64,000 nucleotides of DNA from Microvirga splendida (GCF_016427565.1 NZ_JAELXT010000005.1:182143-246142); one strand, 5' to 3'; positions 46,148 to 56,679 are shown, counted from the first letter of the stretch. Notes: generated by a model from the sequence alone, not told the origin. Made by a program: numbers and translations.

Positions 46148-46237
46148 AAAAAAGGCCGTTGTTGCCAACGGCCCGAAGTTTAGGGAGGAAACGCCCTAGA
46201 AGGGCTGCAACAGGCGACGCCAATCGCCGTGTTGCAC
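46148..46237 (-). ncRNA. Trans-acting small RNA, αr8/suhB(mmgR)-like
   Basis: A transcription unit of about 90 nt without a reading frame in the gene-free stretch 46036-46395. Read on the minus strand, a 5' hairpin (TGCAACA...TGTTGCA) and a short hairpin (GCCCT-TCT-AGGGC) are followed by the unpaired anti-Shine-Dalgarno motif TTTCCTCCCT (46182-46191), then a terminator stem GGCCGTT/AACGGCC with T6. An unpaired UUUCCUCCCU between hairpins is, as I recall, the hallmark of the rhizobial αr8/suhB family. The 5' end is estimated from the promoter. It probably pairs with ribosome sites of target mRNAs with Hfq. Confidence 0.68.
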
Positions 46238-46242
46238 TGCAA

Positions 46243-46271
46243 TAAGTAAGAGCTGTTCCGGCCTGGTTCAA
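46243..46271 (-). promoter_or_regulatory. Promoter of the small RNA
   Basis: On the minus strand TTGAAC (46266-46271) and TACTTA (46243-46248) are 17 bases apart, putting the start at about 46237, just before the first hairpin of the sRNA. The -10 match is moderate. Confidence 0.55.
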
Positions 46272-46395
46272 GATTAAAAGGTCAGCATCATTGCCCAATT
46301 TTTCGCCTCTCTGCCGAAATTCGGCTTCAGGGAATCTGGACAGGGGAGCGGCATCGAGGGCTCAATGGATGCCAATGGGAACGCATAAGGTCCGA

Positions 46396-46809
46396 ATGCC
46401 CCAATTGAACGCCGTGCTCGAAACGGCCCTCTATGTGGACGATCTGTCCCGCGCCAGGGCATTCTATGAGGACAGCCTCGGTTTGCCGCTCCTTCTGTCC
46501 AACCAGCGCATGTGTGCGTTCGATGTGGGTGGCAGGAGCGTGCTGCTCGTCTTCCTGCGTGGCGGCTCGAGCCAGGACATGACCACGCCCGGCGGCACGA
46601 TTCCCGGCCATGACGGACAAGGCCCCCTGCACATCGGCTTCGCCATCGCGCCCGACGAGCTGGCCGCATGGGAGGCAAGGCTGGAAGAGCGCGGGATCCC
46701 CATCGAGAGCCGGGTGACCTGGTCGCGGGGTGGCACCAGCGTGTATTTCCGCGATCCGGACGGGCACGTTCTCGAACTGGCCACGCCCGGGCTCTGGGCG
46801 ACGTACTGA
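46396..46809 (+). CDS. Glyoxalase/bleomycin-resistance (VOC) family protein
   Basis: 137 residues in two βαβββ units: LETALYVDDLSRARAFYEDSLGLPLL and GPLHIGFAIAPDELAAWEARLEERG, ending in YFRDPDGHVLELATPGLW. Metal-ligand candidates are a His in the second unit (LHIGFAI) and the Glu in HVLELA. The ATG at 46396 (MPQLNAVLETALY) has AAGG at five bases. VOC proteins include lyases, dioxygenases and resistance proteins; which one cannot be told. Confidence 0.85.
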   Translation: MPQLNAVLETALYVDDLSRARAFYEDSLGLPLLLSNQRMCAFDVGGRSVLLVFLRGGSSQDMTTPGGTIPGHDGQGPLHIGFAIAPDELAAWEARLEERGIPIESRVTWSRGGTSVYFRDPDGHVLELATPGLWATY

Positions 46810-46834
46810 TCGCCAGAGCCCGGTCAGCATGGAA

Positions 46835-48559
<1,725 letters not shown>

Positions 48560-48644
48560 TCAAGCAGATGCCACTGCTAAGATGAAGGCAGGATGAAAGC
48601 CTGTATCGATCCGCCGGTCCGGTCCGGCCTGCTCCGGGAAAGGC

Positions 48645-48902
48645 TTAAGGATTGTTGCCGCCGGAGGGCTTCTTCGGTGCCTTGCCGGTCTGCGCCGGGT
48701 CGGTGCCCTGCGGGGCGCCCTCTGCAGGCTTCACCTCGTCGGGATCCGACACGGTGCGATTGACGGGTTCCCGCGCGGGCCCTTTCTGCGGGGGCGGACC
48801 TGCAACAGCGGATCCTCCCATGTAGGATGGCGGGTCGCTGGCCGGGAACGAGTATTCCGAACCGGCATCGACCAGATCGTCCTCTTCCTTCTTCACGCCC
48901 AT
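48645..48902 (-). CDS. Small hypothetical protein with FPASDPPS motif
   Basis: 85 residues, acidic start (MGVKKEEDDLVDAGSEYSFPASDPPSY) then Pro/Gly/Lys-rich and probably disordered. The SFPASDPPS motif recurs in many small alphaproteobacterial proteins of unknown role. GGGAG at seven bases supports the ATG at 48902. Confidence 0.7.
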   Translation of the reverse strand: MGVKKEEDDLVDAGSEYSFPASDPPSYMGGSAVAGPPPQKGPAREPVNRTVSDPDEVKPAEGAPQGTDPAQTGKAPKKPSGGNNP

Positions 48903-49113
48903 AACTCATCTCCCGTTCCGTGTGTGCACAGTTCCTCACAGGGGAATGCCGGGAAACTCAGCATGTTCAGGCGTAGCGGTAAATAAACTGAGGGCCGCAC
49001 GGAAGGCACGGGCCGCCTTCCATCCGATGCGGCTCTGGTCGCGATGAGCGCTCTCCCTATGTCCAGCCGTGCGCCTGAAGCGCGAGCGCAACAAGACAAT
49101 CCGGGAGAACGCC

Positions 49114-50097
49114 ATGAACCAGACCCGCCGCAGCCTCCTCGCAACGTTGGCTGCCTCCGCGGCCGCGGCCCACTTGCCGTCGCGCGTCTTCGCCCAGGCG
49201 GATTATCCGACGCGGCCCGTGCGGGTCATCGTTCCCTATGCGGCCGGCGGCGGAACGGATTTCTTCGCGCGGCTCGTCTTCGGCGCCATGGGAGAGGAAC
49301 TGGGCCAGCAATTCGTCATCGAGAACCGGCCGGGGGCCGGCACCAATATCGGGGCCGAGGCCGTTGCCCGGGCGGAGCCCGACGGCTACACGCTGCTCCT
49401 GGGCGACTCGGCGACCTTCGCGACGAACCGCTCCCTCTACCGGAAGCTCTCCTTCGATCCGTACAAGGATTTCAGCCCAATTTCCCTGACGGGCCGCTTC
49501 GCGCTCGTGCTGCTCGTCAACACGAACAAGCTGCCGGTGAACTCCGTTCAGGAGCTGATCGCCGAGGCGAAGAAGACGCCAGGGCGGATCAACTATGCGA
49601 CCCCCGGCCTGGGCAGCCCATTCCACCTGGCGACGGAGCTGCTCGCGCAGGATGCCGGCATCAAGCTCACCCATGTGCCGTATCGCGGCGCCGCCCCCGC
49701 CGTGCAGGACCTGGTGGCCGGGCAGATCGATATGATGTTCATCGACTTCGCCACCGCCCGCTCGCAGCTCTCCGGCCCCATCAAGGCCATCGCCGTGGCC
49801 TCTCCGAAGGAGTTCGCCGGGCTGCCCGGCGTGCCGCCCGTGGCGGCCGACTTCCCAGGCTTTGAGGCCTGGGCCTGGCAGGGCTTCGTGGGACCGGCGG
49901 GCCTGTCGCCCGAGATCGTCTCCAAGCTCAACGACACGTACCGGCGCGTGGTCGCGCGGCAGGACATCCGCGACAAGCTGACCGGCGCCGGAATCGACGT
50001 GCTCCAGAGCTCGCCTGCCGAGATGGCAGCCTACATGCAGGAGGAAGGCGCCAAATGGGAGAAGGTGATCAGGGCGGCCAACATCACCCTGGAATGA
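49114..50097 (+). CDS. Bug/TctC-family periplasmic solute-binding protein
   Basis: 327 residues. A signal peptide with twin arginines (MNQTRRSLLATLAASAAAAHLPSRVFAQ) is followed by the Bug fold: YPTRPVRVIVPYAAGGGTDFFARL, IENRPGAGTNIGAEAVARAEPDGYTLLLG, HVPYRGAAPAVQDLVAGQIDMMF. GGGAG at six bases supports the ATG at 49114. The family binds carboxylates or related small molecules for tripartite tricarboxylate transporters, but no membrane components lie nearby, so this is an orphan binding protein, common for Bug members. Confidence 0.9.
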   Translation: MNQTRRSLLATLAASAAAAHLPSRVFAQADYPTRPVRVIVPYAAGGGTDFFARLVFGAMGEELGQQFVIENRPGAGTNIGAEAVARAEPDGYTLLLGDSATFATNRSLYRKLSFDPYKDFSPISLTGRFALVLLVNTNKLPVNSVQELIAEAKKTPGRINYATPGLGSPFHLATELLAQDAGIKLTHVPYRGAAPAVQDLVAGQIDMMFIDFATARSQLSGPIKAIAVASPKEFAGLPGVPPVAADFPGFEAWAWQGFVGPAGLSPEIVSKLNDTYRRVVARQDIRDKLTGAGIDVLQSSPAEMAAYMQEEGAKWEKVIRAANITLE

Positions 50098-50119
50098 CTG
50101 GCCGACCGCTGGGACCGCC

Positions 50120-50914
50120 TCAGTTGCGGTCCCAGCGGTACATGCGCTGCTCGCCCTCGGTACAGCTCACGGACGGCTCGGCCTGGACCTTCTGGATCGT
50201 CGGCTGCGCCGGCAGCGCTGCGATCTCGCGGATGATCTTGGTCCGGATCGCATCGGCGAAGTGCTGGCGCTCCCGCACCGGCACGATGAACGAGCCTTCG
50301 CCGCCGATGACGCAGTTCTTGTAGTAGAGGTCGAGATGCTCCATGTCGCCGAAGCCGCTCGGCCGCTTGAGCATGATGGGCAACCCGTTGATGGTGATGC
50401 CCTTGGCAACGGCCTCGTCCCTGGCCGCCACGACGCCCCGGCCGCTGCTGTTGGGTCCGTCTCCCGAGATGTCGATGACCCTGCGCATCGGCTCGACGCC
50501 GGTCTGGTCCAGCAGCTTCACGCCGAAATCGATGGCACCGGAGATCGAGGTTCTCCGGATGCGGCCGATAGGGGTGCTGCCCAGACCGTCGGCGAATTTC
50601 AGAGCGCTCTCGGGACCGTCGATGATCGTCCAGGGCACGATGACGTTCTGATACTCCACGCCCGACCATTCCACATAGGTGACGATGATCCGACCCACCA
50701 TGCCGTTGCGGATGGCATCGTGGACCTGCGGCGAACGGAAGGCCTCCATGAAGCCCTGGCGCTGGAGCTCCTGCTCATCGGGATCCATGGAGCGGGACAC
50801 GTCGACGGCCAGCACCAGCGCGACATCGACCTCGGTCTCCGCCCGCGCGCCGGGCGGCCACAGCCACAGGCCCGTGATGACAGCCGCGAGAGCCACAAGG
50901 AGCTTTCGATCCAT
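50120..50914 (-). CDS. Secreted DUF1194 (von Willebrand A-like) protein
   Basis: 264 residues with a signal peptide (LLVALAAVITGLWLWPPGARA). The vWA-type domain begins VDVALVLAVDVSRSMDPDEQELQRQGF, with the MIDAS-like DVSRSM, and continues RRVIDISGDGPNSSGRGV, typical of DUF1194. The ATG at 50914 follows a GGAGGCGGAG tract. vWA proteins usually bind metal and other proteins; this family's role is unknown. Convergent with the Bug protein gene. Confidence 0.85.
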   Translation of the reverse strand: MDRKLLVALAAVITGLWLWPPGARAETEVDVALVLAVDVSRSMDPDEQELQRQGFMEAFRSPQVHDAIRNGMVGRIIVTYVEWSGVEYQNVIVPWTIIDGPESALKFADGLGSTPIGRIRRTSISGAIDFGVKLLDQTGVEPMRRVIDISGDGPNSSGRGVVAARDEAVAKGITINGLPIMLKRPSGFGDMEHLDLYYKNCVIGGEGSFIVPVRERQHFADAIRTKIIREIAALPAQPTIQKVQAEPSVSCTEGEQRMYRWDRN

Positions 50915-51164
50915 CTCCGCCTCCGTTCGCCAGACGCAAGAAGCTGGCGGGAAACCTCCGGCAGGCAAGGTTTGACGACCGTCGAAAAGGTTAGGCGGCC
51001 CTCAATTTAACGTGAATTCCATGTGGAACGTCTGTGCCTGCTGTCACTGCATGACGGTGGAAGGACATGCGGAACGGGCTTCTCCTTCCGGCCTCGTGCT
51101 TTATATCGGCGGCATGTTGGCTCGCACCGTCATGGCTGGCGGCGTTCAGAAGGATCTCCCGCAG

Positions 51165-51584
51165 ATGTCGTCCACTCTCGACCGCTGGTCACCCTATGCC
51201 CTGGCCGCTCTCAGGATCGTCACGGCGCTGCTCTTCATGGCGCATGGAACGCAGAAGCTGTTCGGCTTCCCGGCGCCTCCGGAGAGCGGCATGCCGGAAC
51301 TCCTGTCCCTTTTCGGCATCGGGGCCATCCTTGAATTCGTCGGCGGCCTGCTGATCCTGGTGGGGCTGTTCACCCGACCCGTCGCCTTCGTGCTCGCCGG
51401 CGAGATGGCCGTCGCCTACTGGATGTTCCATGCTCCCCAGAGCTTCTACCCCGTGCTGAACGGGGGCGATGCGTCCATCCTGTTCTGCTTCGTGTTTCTC
51501 CTGCTCGTCTTTACCGGCCCGGGTGCCCTGAGCATCGACGGTGCAAGCCGACCGGTGGGGCCGCGGCATTCCTGGGAGCGCTGA
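51165..51584 (+). CDS. DoxX-family membrane protein
   Basis: 139 residues, four predicted helices: PYALAALRIVTALLFMAHGTQKLFGF, LLSLFGIGAILEFVGGLLILVGLFTRPVAFVLAGEMAVAYWMFH, and SILFCFVFLLLVFTGPGALSID. HGTQKLFGFP is the DoxX signature. The ATG at 51165 is the one with an upstream AAGGA, though spaced ten bases. DoxX proteins are inner-membrane proteins linked with redox or sulfur stress; the exact role is unknown. Confidence 0.87.
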   Translation: MSSTLDRWSPYALAALRIVTALLFMAHGTQKLFGFPAPPESGMPELLSLFGIGAILEFVGGLLILVGLFTRPVAFVLAGEMAVAYWMFHAPQSFYPVLNGGDASILFCFVFLLLVFTGPGALSIDGASRPVGPRHSWER

Positions 51585-51738
51585 TCCGGCAGGACCTCGA
51601 GACGTTCCTTCGACGACATGATCTGGAGCGGCGACATCGCTCCTAATCCGTAAGGGTTGGGTACGAGGCCCCACGCGCGTGACTCTGACGTGGAACGGCT
51701 GCCGTTAACTCTGTAAATTTTCACGTGACGGCGCATGA

Positions 51739-51755
51739 CTTTTGCGCGGCAAAAG
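51739..51755. other. Perfect hairpin before the 51797 gene
   Basis: CTTTTGC-GCG-GCAAAAG lies about 40 bases before the start codon of the next small gene, in a 212-bp gap after doxX. It would be in that gene's leader or act as an operator. No further evidence. Confidence 0.35.
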
Positions 51756-51796
51756 CGTTAAGAGCACAGGCAAGTTCGTTGCGTAGGAGTCTGGAC

Positions 51797-52087
51797 ATGG
51801 CCGAGATCATCGCCTTCAAGGATCTCAAGAAGATCGCCGAACGGTGCGAGGTGCTGACTCTTTTCGAGCCGAAGCGGACGTCACGAGCCAGGGTTCACTC
51901 AGAGAGCCGGAGCTTCGACTTCCCGAGTTCCCGCCCGTTCATCTCAGGCAACCTCACGGACCTGTTCGAGCAGGCCAACGCGGTCGCCATGCGCCATCAT
52001 CATGGAGACCCGAAGGTCTCGGCCGTCGTGGCCGAGAAGTGCCTGGAGTTGATTCAGGCGCTGGAAGATCACGCGCAGCCGGAATGA
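51797..52087 (+). CDS. Hypothetical protein, 96 residues
   Basis: Soluble, starts MAEIIAFKDLKKIAERCEVL, ends in a helix (VSAVVAEKCLELIQALEDHAQPE). The ATG at 51797 has AGGAG at eight bases, a convincing ribosome site, and the codon use looks coding. No family recognised. Its stop is followed by 368 bases without a gene that lead into the GGDEF-EAL gene. Confidence 0.65.
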   Translation: MAEIIAFKDLKKIAERCEVLTLFEPKRTSRARVHSESRSFDFPSSRPFISGNLTDLFEQANAVAMRHHHGDPKVSAVVAEKCLELIQALEDHAQPE

Positions 52088-52290
52088 GCCGTCAGGTCGA
52101 GGAGACCGACCGACTCGGCGATCAGGTTTCCTGCCCGAGGAGAATATTGCCTGTGAAGCCAAATCTCCTGTGCGGAGCGAAAGCTTCAAAAGAAACGTTA
52201 ACTCTAAATCCCGAAGCATGGGATCGCGTGCATTATTTCGTTGATTTTTGGCTCCGGCCATAGAAACTATCGCCTTTACAACAGCTCCTG

Positions 52291-52383
52291 TGGCAGGTTG
52301 AGTTCGCGCCCACGTTCATGCGCCGCTCAAAGGCATGATGCCCTCCTGCCAGGTCGGTGAGAGTCCGGCAGGTTCGTTCCCAA
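52291..52383 (+). ncRNA. Structured leader RNA, copy A, upstream of the GGDEF-EAL gene
   Basis: In the gene-free stretch 52088-52455. P1 pairs TGGCAGG (52291-52297) with CCTGCCA (52345-52351). Two bases (TT) later P2 pairs GAG (52300-52302) with CTC (52326-52328) and continues with GCGC/GCGC. AAA leads to a small hairpin GGCATGATGCC (52332-52342). After P1, a further hairpin encloses the loop TGAGAGT (52358-52364), then TTCCCAAAATCC. The same fold with compensating changes is found at 57878-57970. The start codon is 73 bases after the element. The fold is deduced by eye from two copies; function unknown, cis-regulation likely. Confidence 0.62.
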
Positions 52384-52455
52384 AATCCATTTGCCTGAGG
52401 TCGATCGTTCGGCGTTCCGCGCTCGTTCGAGGTCCTGAGGCGTTCCGGTGCGGCC

Positions 52456-54750
52456 ATGTTGAGTAAGATTCCGTCGTCCGACCGCGCAGAATGGCCCTTC
52501 GTTCGCGGCGTTCTGCTGCCTGTCGTCCTGGTGGCCTTCACGACCCTGACGATGGGAGCGGGCGCGATTCTCTGGGCTGTCGACAAGAGCAACGATATCT
52601 CCGCCGAACGTCAGCTCCTCACAACGGAGGCCAGCATACGGGCCGCCGTTCAGGAACTCGCCCAGCAGCAGGAAATGGTCGCCATCTGGGACGACGCCGT
52701 GGTGGAGCTCAACAAGAGGCCCCTGGACCTCAAATGGGTCGATGCCAATTTCGGCGTCTGGCTCAACAAGACCTTCGGACAGGATGAAATCTATATTCTC
52801 GACGAGCGCAACGAGCCGCTCGTAGCGACCGTCGGCGACAGCCGCGTGCCCGCGGAGGAATACGAGCGCGTCAGGGCAAGCGTCAGCGACCTTGTGGCAG
52901 GGATCAGGGGAGCGCCGGGCTCTCAGCATCGTCAGCATGTCGAGAACCTTGCGGATGCACCCTACCTGAAGACCGGTCAGGCTGTGCACGACGCTCACAT
53001 GCTCGAGCTCAACGGCCGGCCGGCGGCGGTCAGCCTCATGAAGATCATCCCTGAATCCGAGGATGTTCCCTATCCTCATGGAAGGGAGTTCCTTTTGCTC
53101 AGCATCCGCTTCCTCGACGGGAGTTTCATCACGCAGCTTGCCGAGCGAAACCTGATCGACGGTCTGCGTTTCTCGGCCACCGACACCCCCGAGCTGGGCG
53201 AGGTTTCGGTGCCCGTGAAATCGGATGTCGGCAAGCATATCGGCTACTTCATCTGGAACCCGGAACTGCCGGGCGATCGCGTTCTCAGGTCGATCGGCCC
53301 GGTGATGGCCGCGGCGGCCGTGATGATCCTTCTCCTGCTGGGCGCTTTGGTCCGTCGCCTGAGGCAATCCACGACCGCGCTGGAGAGAACGGTCCTCGAG
53401 CTGAAAGCCAGCGAGGCGCAGGCCCATCACCTGGCCTTTCACGATGTTCTGACAGGTCTGCCCAACCGCGCCCTGTTCACGGACCGGCTCAATCATGCGA
53501 TTGCCCGGATGCAGGACGGCGAGCAGGTTGCCGTGATGATGCTCGACCTGGATCGCTTCAAGCATGTGAACGACACGCTCGGCCACCATGCAGGCGACAG
53601 CCTCATCCAGGAATTTGCGATCCGGCTGTCGAAGCTGGTGGACGGCGACGTCACCGTCACCCGATTGGGCGGAGACGAATTCGCCATCGTCCAGACGTTC
53701 AAGTCGGGCACCGATGCGCCGCAGGCCCTGTGCGAGCGTATTCTTGCGGCATCGGAGCAGTCCTATGAGGTTCTCGGCAATCAGATCTTCGTCGGCGCCA
53801 GCATCGGGCTCGTGCTGGCTCCGGACGCGGGCCTGGATCGTATCGAGCTCCTGCGCAAGGCCGATATCGCTCTCTACCGTGCCAAGGGCGAAGGACGGAA
53901 CTGCTACCGCCTCTTCACGCCGGAGATGGACGAGACCATCAACGTCTCCAGAATCATCGAAGAGGACCTCCGGGCGGCGCTCGCGACCGGGGAGGGGATC
54001 GAGGTCGCCTACCAGCCGCAGATCTCGCAGAGCGGTGTTGTCGTAGGGGTGGAGGCCCTTGCCCGCTGGCATCACCCGACCCGCGGCTACATCCAGCCCA
54101 GCCAGTTCATCCCCGTGGCGGAGCAGACACGCCTGATCGTTCCGCTCGGAGAATGGATCCTGCGTCAGGCCTGCACGGCCTCCCGGCGCTGGCCCGACCT
54201 CTTCGTCTCCGTCAATCTCTCGCCGGTTCAATTCCGGTCGAGCGACTTCGCCGACCGCCTCATCGCCATCGTGCGCGAATGCGGTGGGCATCCTCACCGC
54301 ATCGAGCTCGAAGTGACGGAAGGGGTTCTCCTTGAGGAGGACGGCAGGACCACCGATGCGCTTCGGAGATTGCGAGAGGCAGGCTTCCGCATTGCCCTGG
54401 ACGATTTCGGCACCGGCTATTCGAGCCTGGGCTACCTTCACCGCTTCGAGGTGGACAAGATCAAGATCGACCGGTCGTTCACCCAGAGCCTGGGGCAGGG
54501 CGGCAAGGCCGCCAACCTCATCAAAGCAATCGTGGCCCTCGGGCACGCCATGTCGGTCACCGTCACGGCAGAAGGCGTCGAGACGGAAACACAACGAAGT
54601 TTTCTGGATACGGCGGGCTGTAATGAGATGCAGGGCTTTCTGTTCTCGAAGGCCGTGCCGGAAGAACAGTTGATGCGAATGCTGAGCCGAGCATCGTCGA
54701 AGCAGACGCTAAGTTATGTGAATGCAGTAGCCGTCCGAAGTAATGGATAA
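52456..54750 (+). CDS. CHASE4-GGDEF-EAL c-di-GMP enzyme
   Basis: 764 residues, inner membrane. TM1 is about 17-40, a periplasmic CHASE4-type sensor covers about 45-275, TM2 is about 283-301, then GGDEF (motif 405-409, RLGGDEFAIV) and EAL (533-535, VEALARW), with DDFGTGYSSLGYLH and EVTEGVLL intact. Both catalytic motifs are complete, so it could make and degrade c-di-GMP. No RxxD inhibitory site lies before GGDEF. Its product could act on BcsA and perhaps on the adhesin system nearby. The ribosome site is weak and the leader RNA at 52291-52383 may control it. Confidence 0.93.
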   Translation: MLSKIPSSDRAEWPFVRGVLLPVVLVAFTTLTMGAGAILWAVDKSNDISAERQLLTTEASIRAAVQELAQQQEMVAIWDDAVVELNKRPLDLKWVDANFGVWLNKTFGQDEIYILDERNEPLVATVGDSRVPAEEYERVRASVSDLVAGIRGAPGSQHRQHVENLADAPYLKTGQAVHDAHMLELNGRPAAVSLMKIIPESEDVPYPHGREFLLLSIRFLDGSFITQLAERNLIDGLRFSATDTPELGEVSVPVKSDVGKHIGYFIWNPELPGDRVLRSIGPVMAAAAVMILLLLGALVRRLRQSTTALERTVLELKASEAQAHHLAFHDVLTGLPNRALFTDRLNHAIARMQDGEQVAVMMLDLDRFKHVNDTLGHHAGDSLIQEFAIRLSKLVDGDVTVTRLGGDEFAIVQTFKSGTDAPQALCERILAASEQSYEVLGNQIFVGASIGLVLAPDAGLDRIELLRKADIALYRAKGEGRNCYRLFTPEMDETINVSRIIEEDLRAALATGEGIEVAYQPQISQSGVVVGVEALARWHHPTRGYIQPSQFIPVAEQTRLIVPLGEWILRQACTASRRWPDLFVSVNLSPVQFRSSDFADRLIAIVRECGGHPHRIELEVTEGVLLEEDGRTTDALRRLREAGFRIALDDFGTGYSSLGYLHRFEVDKIKIDRSFTQSLGQGGKAANLIKAIVALGHAMSVTVTAEGVETETQRSFLDTAGCNEMQGFLFSKAVPEEQLMRMLSRASSKQTLSYVNAVAVRSNG

Positions 54751-54979
54751 GCTTATTGTGTCGCATATGGCCAAGCTTCACTTTACAAATCGATCAACAT
54801 GTGAGGAAGCGTCATAAGGTTACTCATGATAGGAGGGGTTACCTCTTTGGTGACGTTCAGGAAGAGGAACTAAATCTTCTTACCCTCGTTATCGCCACGC
54901 CTGATCCGAACGGATCGGCTTCCTGGACATGGTTCCCGCCCTTTTGGTTGTAGCCTGCGTATTTCGGATAGGTGGCGCC

Positions 54980-55792
54980 ATGATCCTCGATTCTTTCGAC
55001 GAACCGCACCAGGGGGCTAGAGCCAGCATGGGCCATAACGTTGTCTACAAAGAGCAAATCCTTCCCATCGCTCATGATCCTTTTCAGAACGTCACCACTG
55101 TTCTCATTTGCCAGAACATCCTTCTACGGACCGGTATCAGTCATATCCTTGCGGGCACCCGCTTCGACATTGCGGGGGAGACCGGAGACCTGTCGCCCCT
55201 GTCCACCTTTCCGGAAGGCGTGCCGGTCCTCTTCCTGATCTGCGATGGACGCTCCCCTTGCGAGTATGTCCAGACGGTGAAGGAGCTGAAGGAGCAACAC
55301 CCCCATTCCCGCGTCGTCGTCCTTGCAGACACGATGGACCCGCAGGACATCGTTCAGATCTGCAAGGAGGGCCTGGACGGGTTCTGCACGACGAGGATGG
55401 ACCGTCATGCCATCATCAAGGCTCTGGAACTCGTGATGCTCGGAGAAACCTTCATTCCGGGATCGGTCGGGCTGGACCTGCTGGACCAGATTCGAAGCAG
55501 CCATGCCGGGGGGGTGGTGAGCCGAATGGGTTCCCTCTCGCCTGCCAACGATCCGGCTCTGCTCATGAACAAGCTGTCGGAGCGTGAGGCGCAGATTCTG
55601 CGCTGCCTGACCCAGGGCGCCTCGAACAAGCTGATCGCCCGCGAGCTCGGAGTGGCGGAAGCGACCGTCAAGGTTCACATCAAGGCAATCCTGCGCAAGG
55701 TGAAGGCCGTGAACAGGACCCAGGCGGCCATGTGGGCTGCCGGTCACTTCGGCTCGACACAGGAATCCGCCGCCCTGGTCCCTGGCGAGTGA
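54980..55792 (+). CDS. LuxR-type regulator with a degenerate receiver
   Basis: 270 residues. The C-terminal HTH is a clear LuxR/FixJ type (LSEREAQILRCLTQGASNKLIARELGVAEATVKVHIKAILRKVKA). The N-terminal domain has receiver topology (VTTVLICQNILLRTGISHIL, VLFLICDGRSP, RVVVLADTMDPQDIVQICKEGLDGF), but the acidic pair and the Lys are missing. It is therefore probably controlled without phosphorylation. Starts at 54980 (MILDSFDEPH) or 55028 (MGHNVVYKE) are both possible; the first has AGG upstream. Confidence 0.82.
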   Translation: MILDSFDEPHQGARASMGHNVVYKEQILPIAHDPFQNVTTVLICQNILLRTGISHILAGTRFDIAGETGDLSPLSTFPEGVPVLFLICDGRSPCEYVQTVKELKEQHPHSRVVVLADTMDPQDIVQICKEGLDGFCTTRMDRHAIIKALELVMLGETFIPGSVGLDLLDQIRSSHAGGVVSRMGSLSPANDPALLMNKLSEREAQILRCLTQGASNKLIARELGVAEATVKVHIKAILRKVKAVNRTQAAMWAAGHFGSTQESAALVPGE

Positions 55793-55850
55793 GGCTTGCC
55801 TCACCGGCCTGAAGCCTTCAGGAGCATGATCCTAAGCAGAATTGGGCACG

Positions 55851-55988
55851 TGGGGCATCCTGCGTGCTCTACCTCTTTCGGGGTAGCCCAAGTGGCGAGT
55901 TGCGGATCAGTCCGAACCGGCGCTAAGCCTGACATCACCCTGATGGTGCGCCGGATAAGAACTCCAGTAAAAGCGTACTGACGCCCCA
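55851..55988 (+). other. Possible structured RNA in the 55793-56033 gap
   Basis: TGGGGC (55851-55856) can pair with GCCCCA (55983-55988). The enclosed 126 bases include CTACC-N8-GGTAG (55869-55886) and CCGGCGC (55917-55923) with GCGCCGG (55948-55954), the latter around an inner CACC/GGTG. Many nested stems in a gap between two plus-strand genes suggest an RNA or mRNA leader of the small gene at 56034. GC-rich DNA gives chance stems, so support is weak. Confidence 0.3.
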
Positions 55989-56033
55989 GGTTCGAACTAA
56001 GAACAAATACCTGAAAAATGCGGTGGGGCAGAT

Positions 56034-56249
56034 ATGGATTACCAGGTCGAATTGGTGGCTCGTGCATTCTTTGAGGCCGAGCACGAGGACTTCTCATGGG
56101 ATGGCGAGGCGGAATTGGTGCGGGAGGAGTTCCGCGAGTATGCCCGCAATGCCATCAATCTCCTTGACGAGGATATCGGTGTTCTTCTGATGGCGCTCGA
56201 TCGCGCCACGGCCGAGGAGCATCCCGAGCGGGTCAGGGCCGCAGCCTGA
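56034..56249 (+). CDS. Hypothetical protein, 71 residues
   Basis: Small acidic, helical protein (MDYQVELVARAFFEAEHEDF, REYARNAINLLDEDIGVLLMALD). GGGGCAG lies upstream of the ATG. No family recognised; coding character rests on codon use and a ribosome-site-like sequence. Confidence 0.55.
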   Translation: MDYQVELVARAFFEAEHEDFSWDGEAELVREEFREYARNAINLLDEDIGVLLMALDRATAEEHPERVRAAA

Positions 56250-56344
56250 AAATTGCATTCGGATCGAGCGGCTTGAGATTCCTCACCGAAGTCTGGAATC
56301 TCAAGCACGCTCGGCGCTTGCCTTATGTCGATTGAGGCCCGCGA

Positions 56345-56545
56345 TCAGGGCGCATCCGGCGGCAGATCGGCGATCCGCTTGATCTCGTAAACAACCAGCA
56401 TCAGGACAGTCGACATGATCACGAGTCCAAGCGCGCTCGTGAAGACGCTCGCGCTGACGCCTGACGCCGACGAGACGATGGCCAGCAGGAGCAGGAAGGG
56501 CAGTCCAAGCGCAATGGCGAGAACGGCAAGGAAGGGCCGTGGCAT
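56345..56545 (-). CDS. Small two-helix membrane protein
   Basis: 66 residues: MPRPFLAVLAIALGLPFLLLLAIVSSAS and VFTSALGLVIMSTVLMLVVYEIKRIADLPPDAP give two membrane helices with a short polar tail. AGGGG lies ten bases before the ATG. No known family. A short gene, so moderate confidence. Confidence 0.55.
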   Translation of the reverse strand: MPRPFLAVLAIALGLPFLLLLAIVSSASGVSASVFTSALGLVIMSTVLMLVVYEIKRIADLPPDAP

Positions 56546-56679
56546 CGGGCGAATCCCCTTTTAAAGAAAAGATTTTTGAAGAATCCAATAGTCTCCGAAT
56601 CGTGGAGAAAATGAGGTTGCGCGCGGTCTCGCCTTCGCACAAGCCGCCTCGGCGAATGTAACCCGAAAGACTCGCCGGA

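Noticed and set aside
52340..52348. CCTCC in leader A as a plain anti-Shine-Dalgarno sequestering hairpin
   Set aside because: It is part of the conserved P1 pairing region and the gene's own ribosome site is too weak to define a pairing partner.
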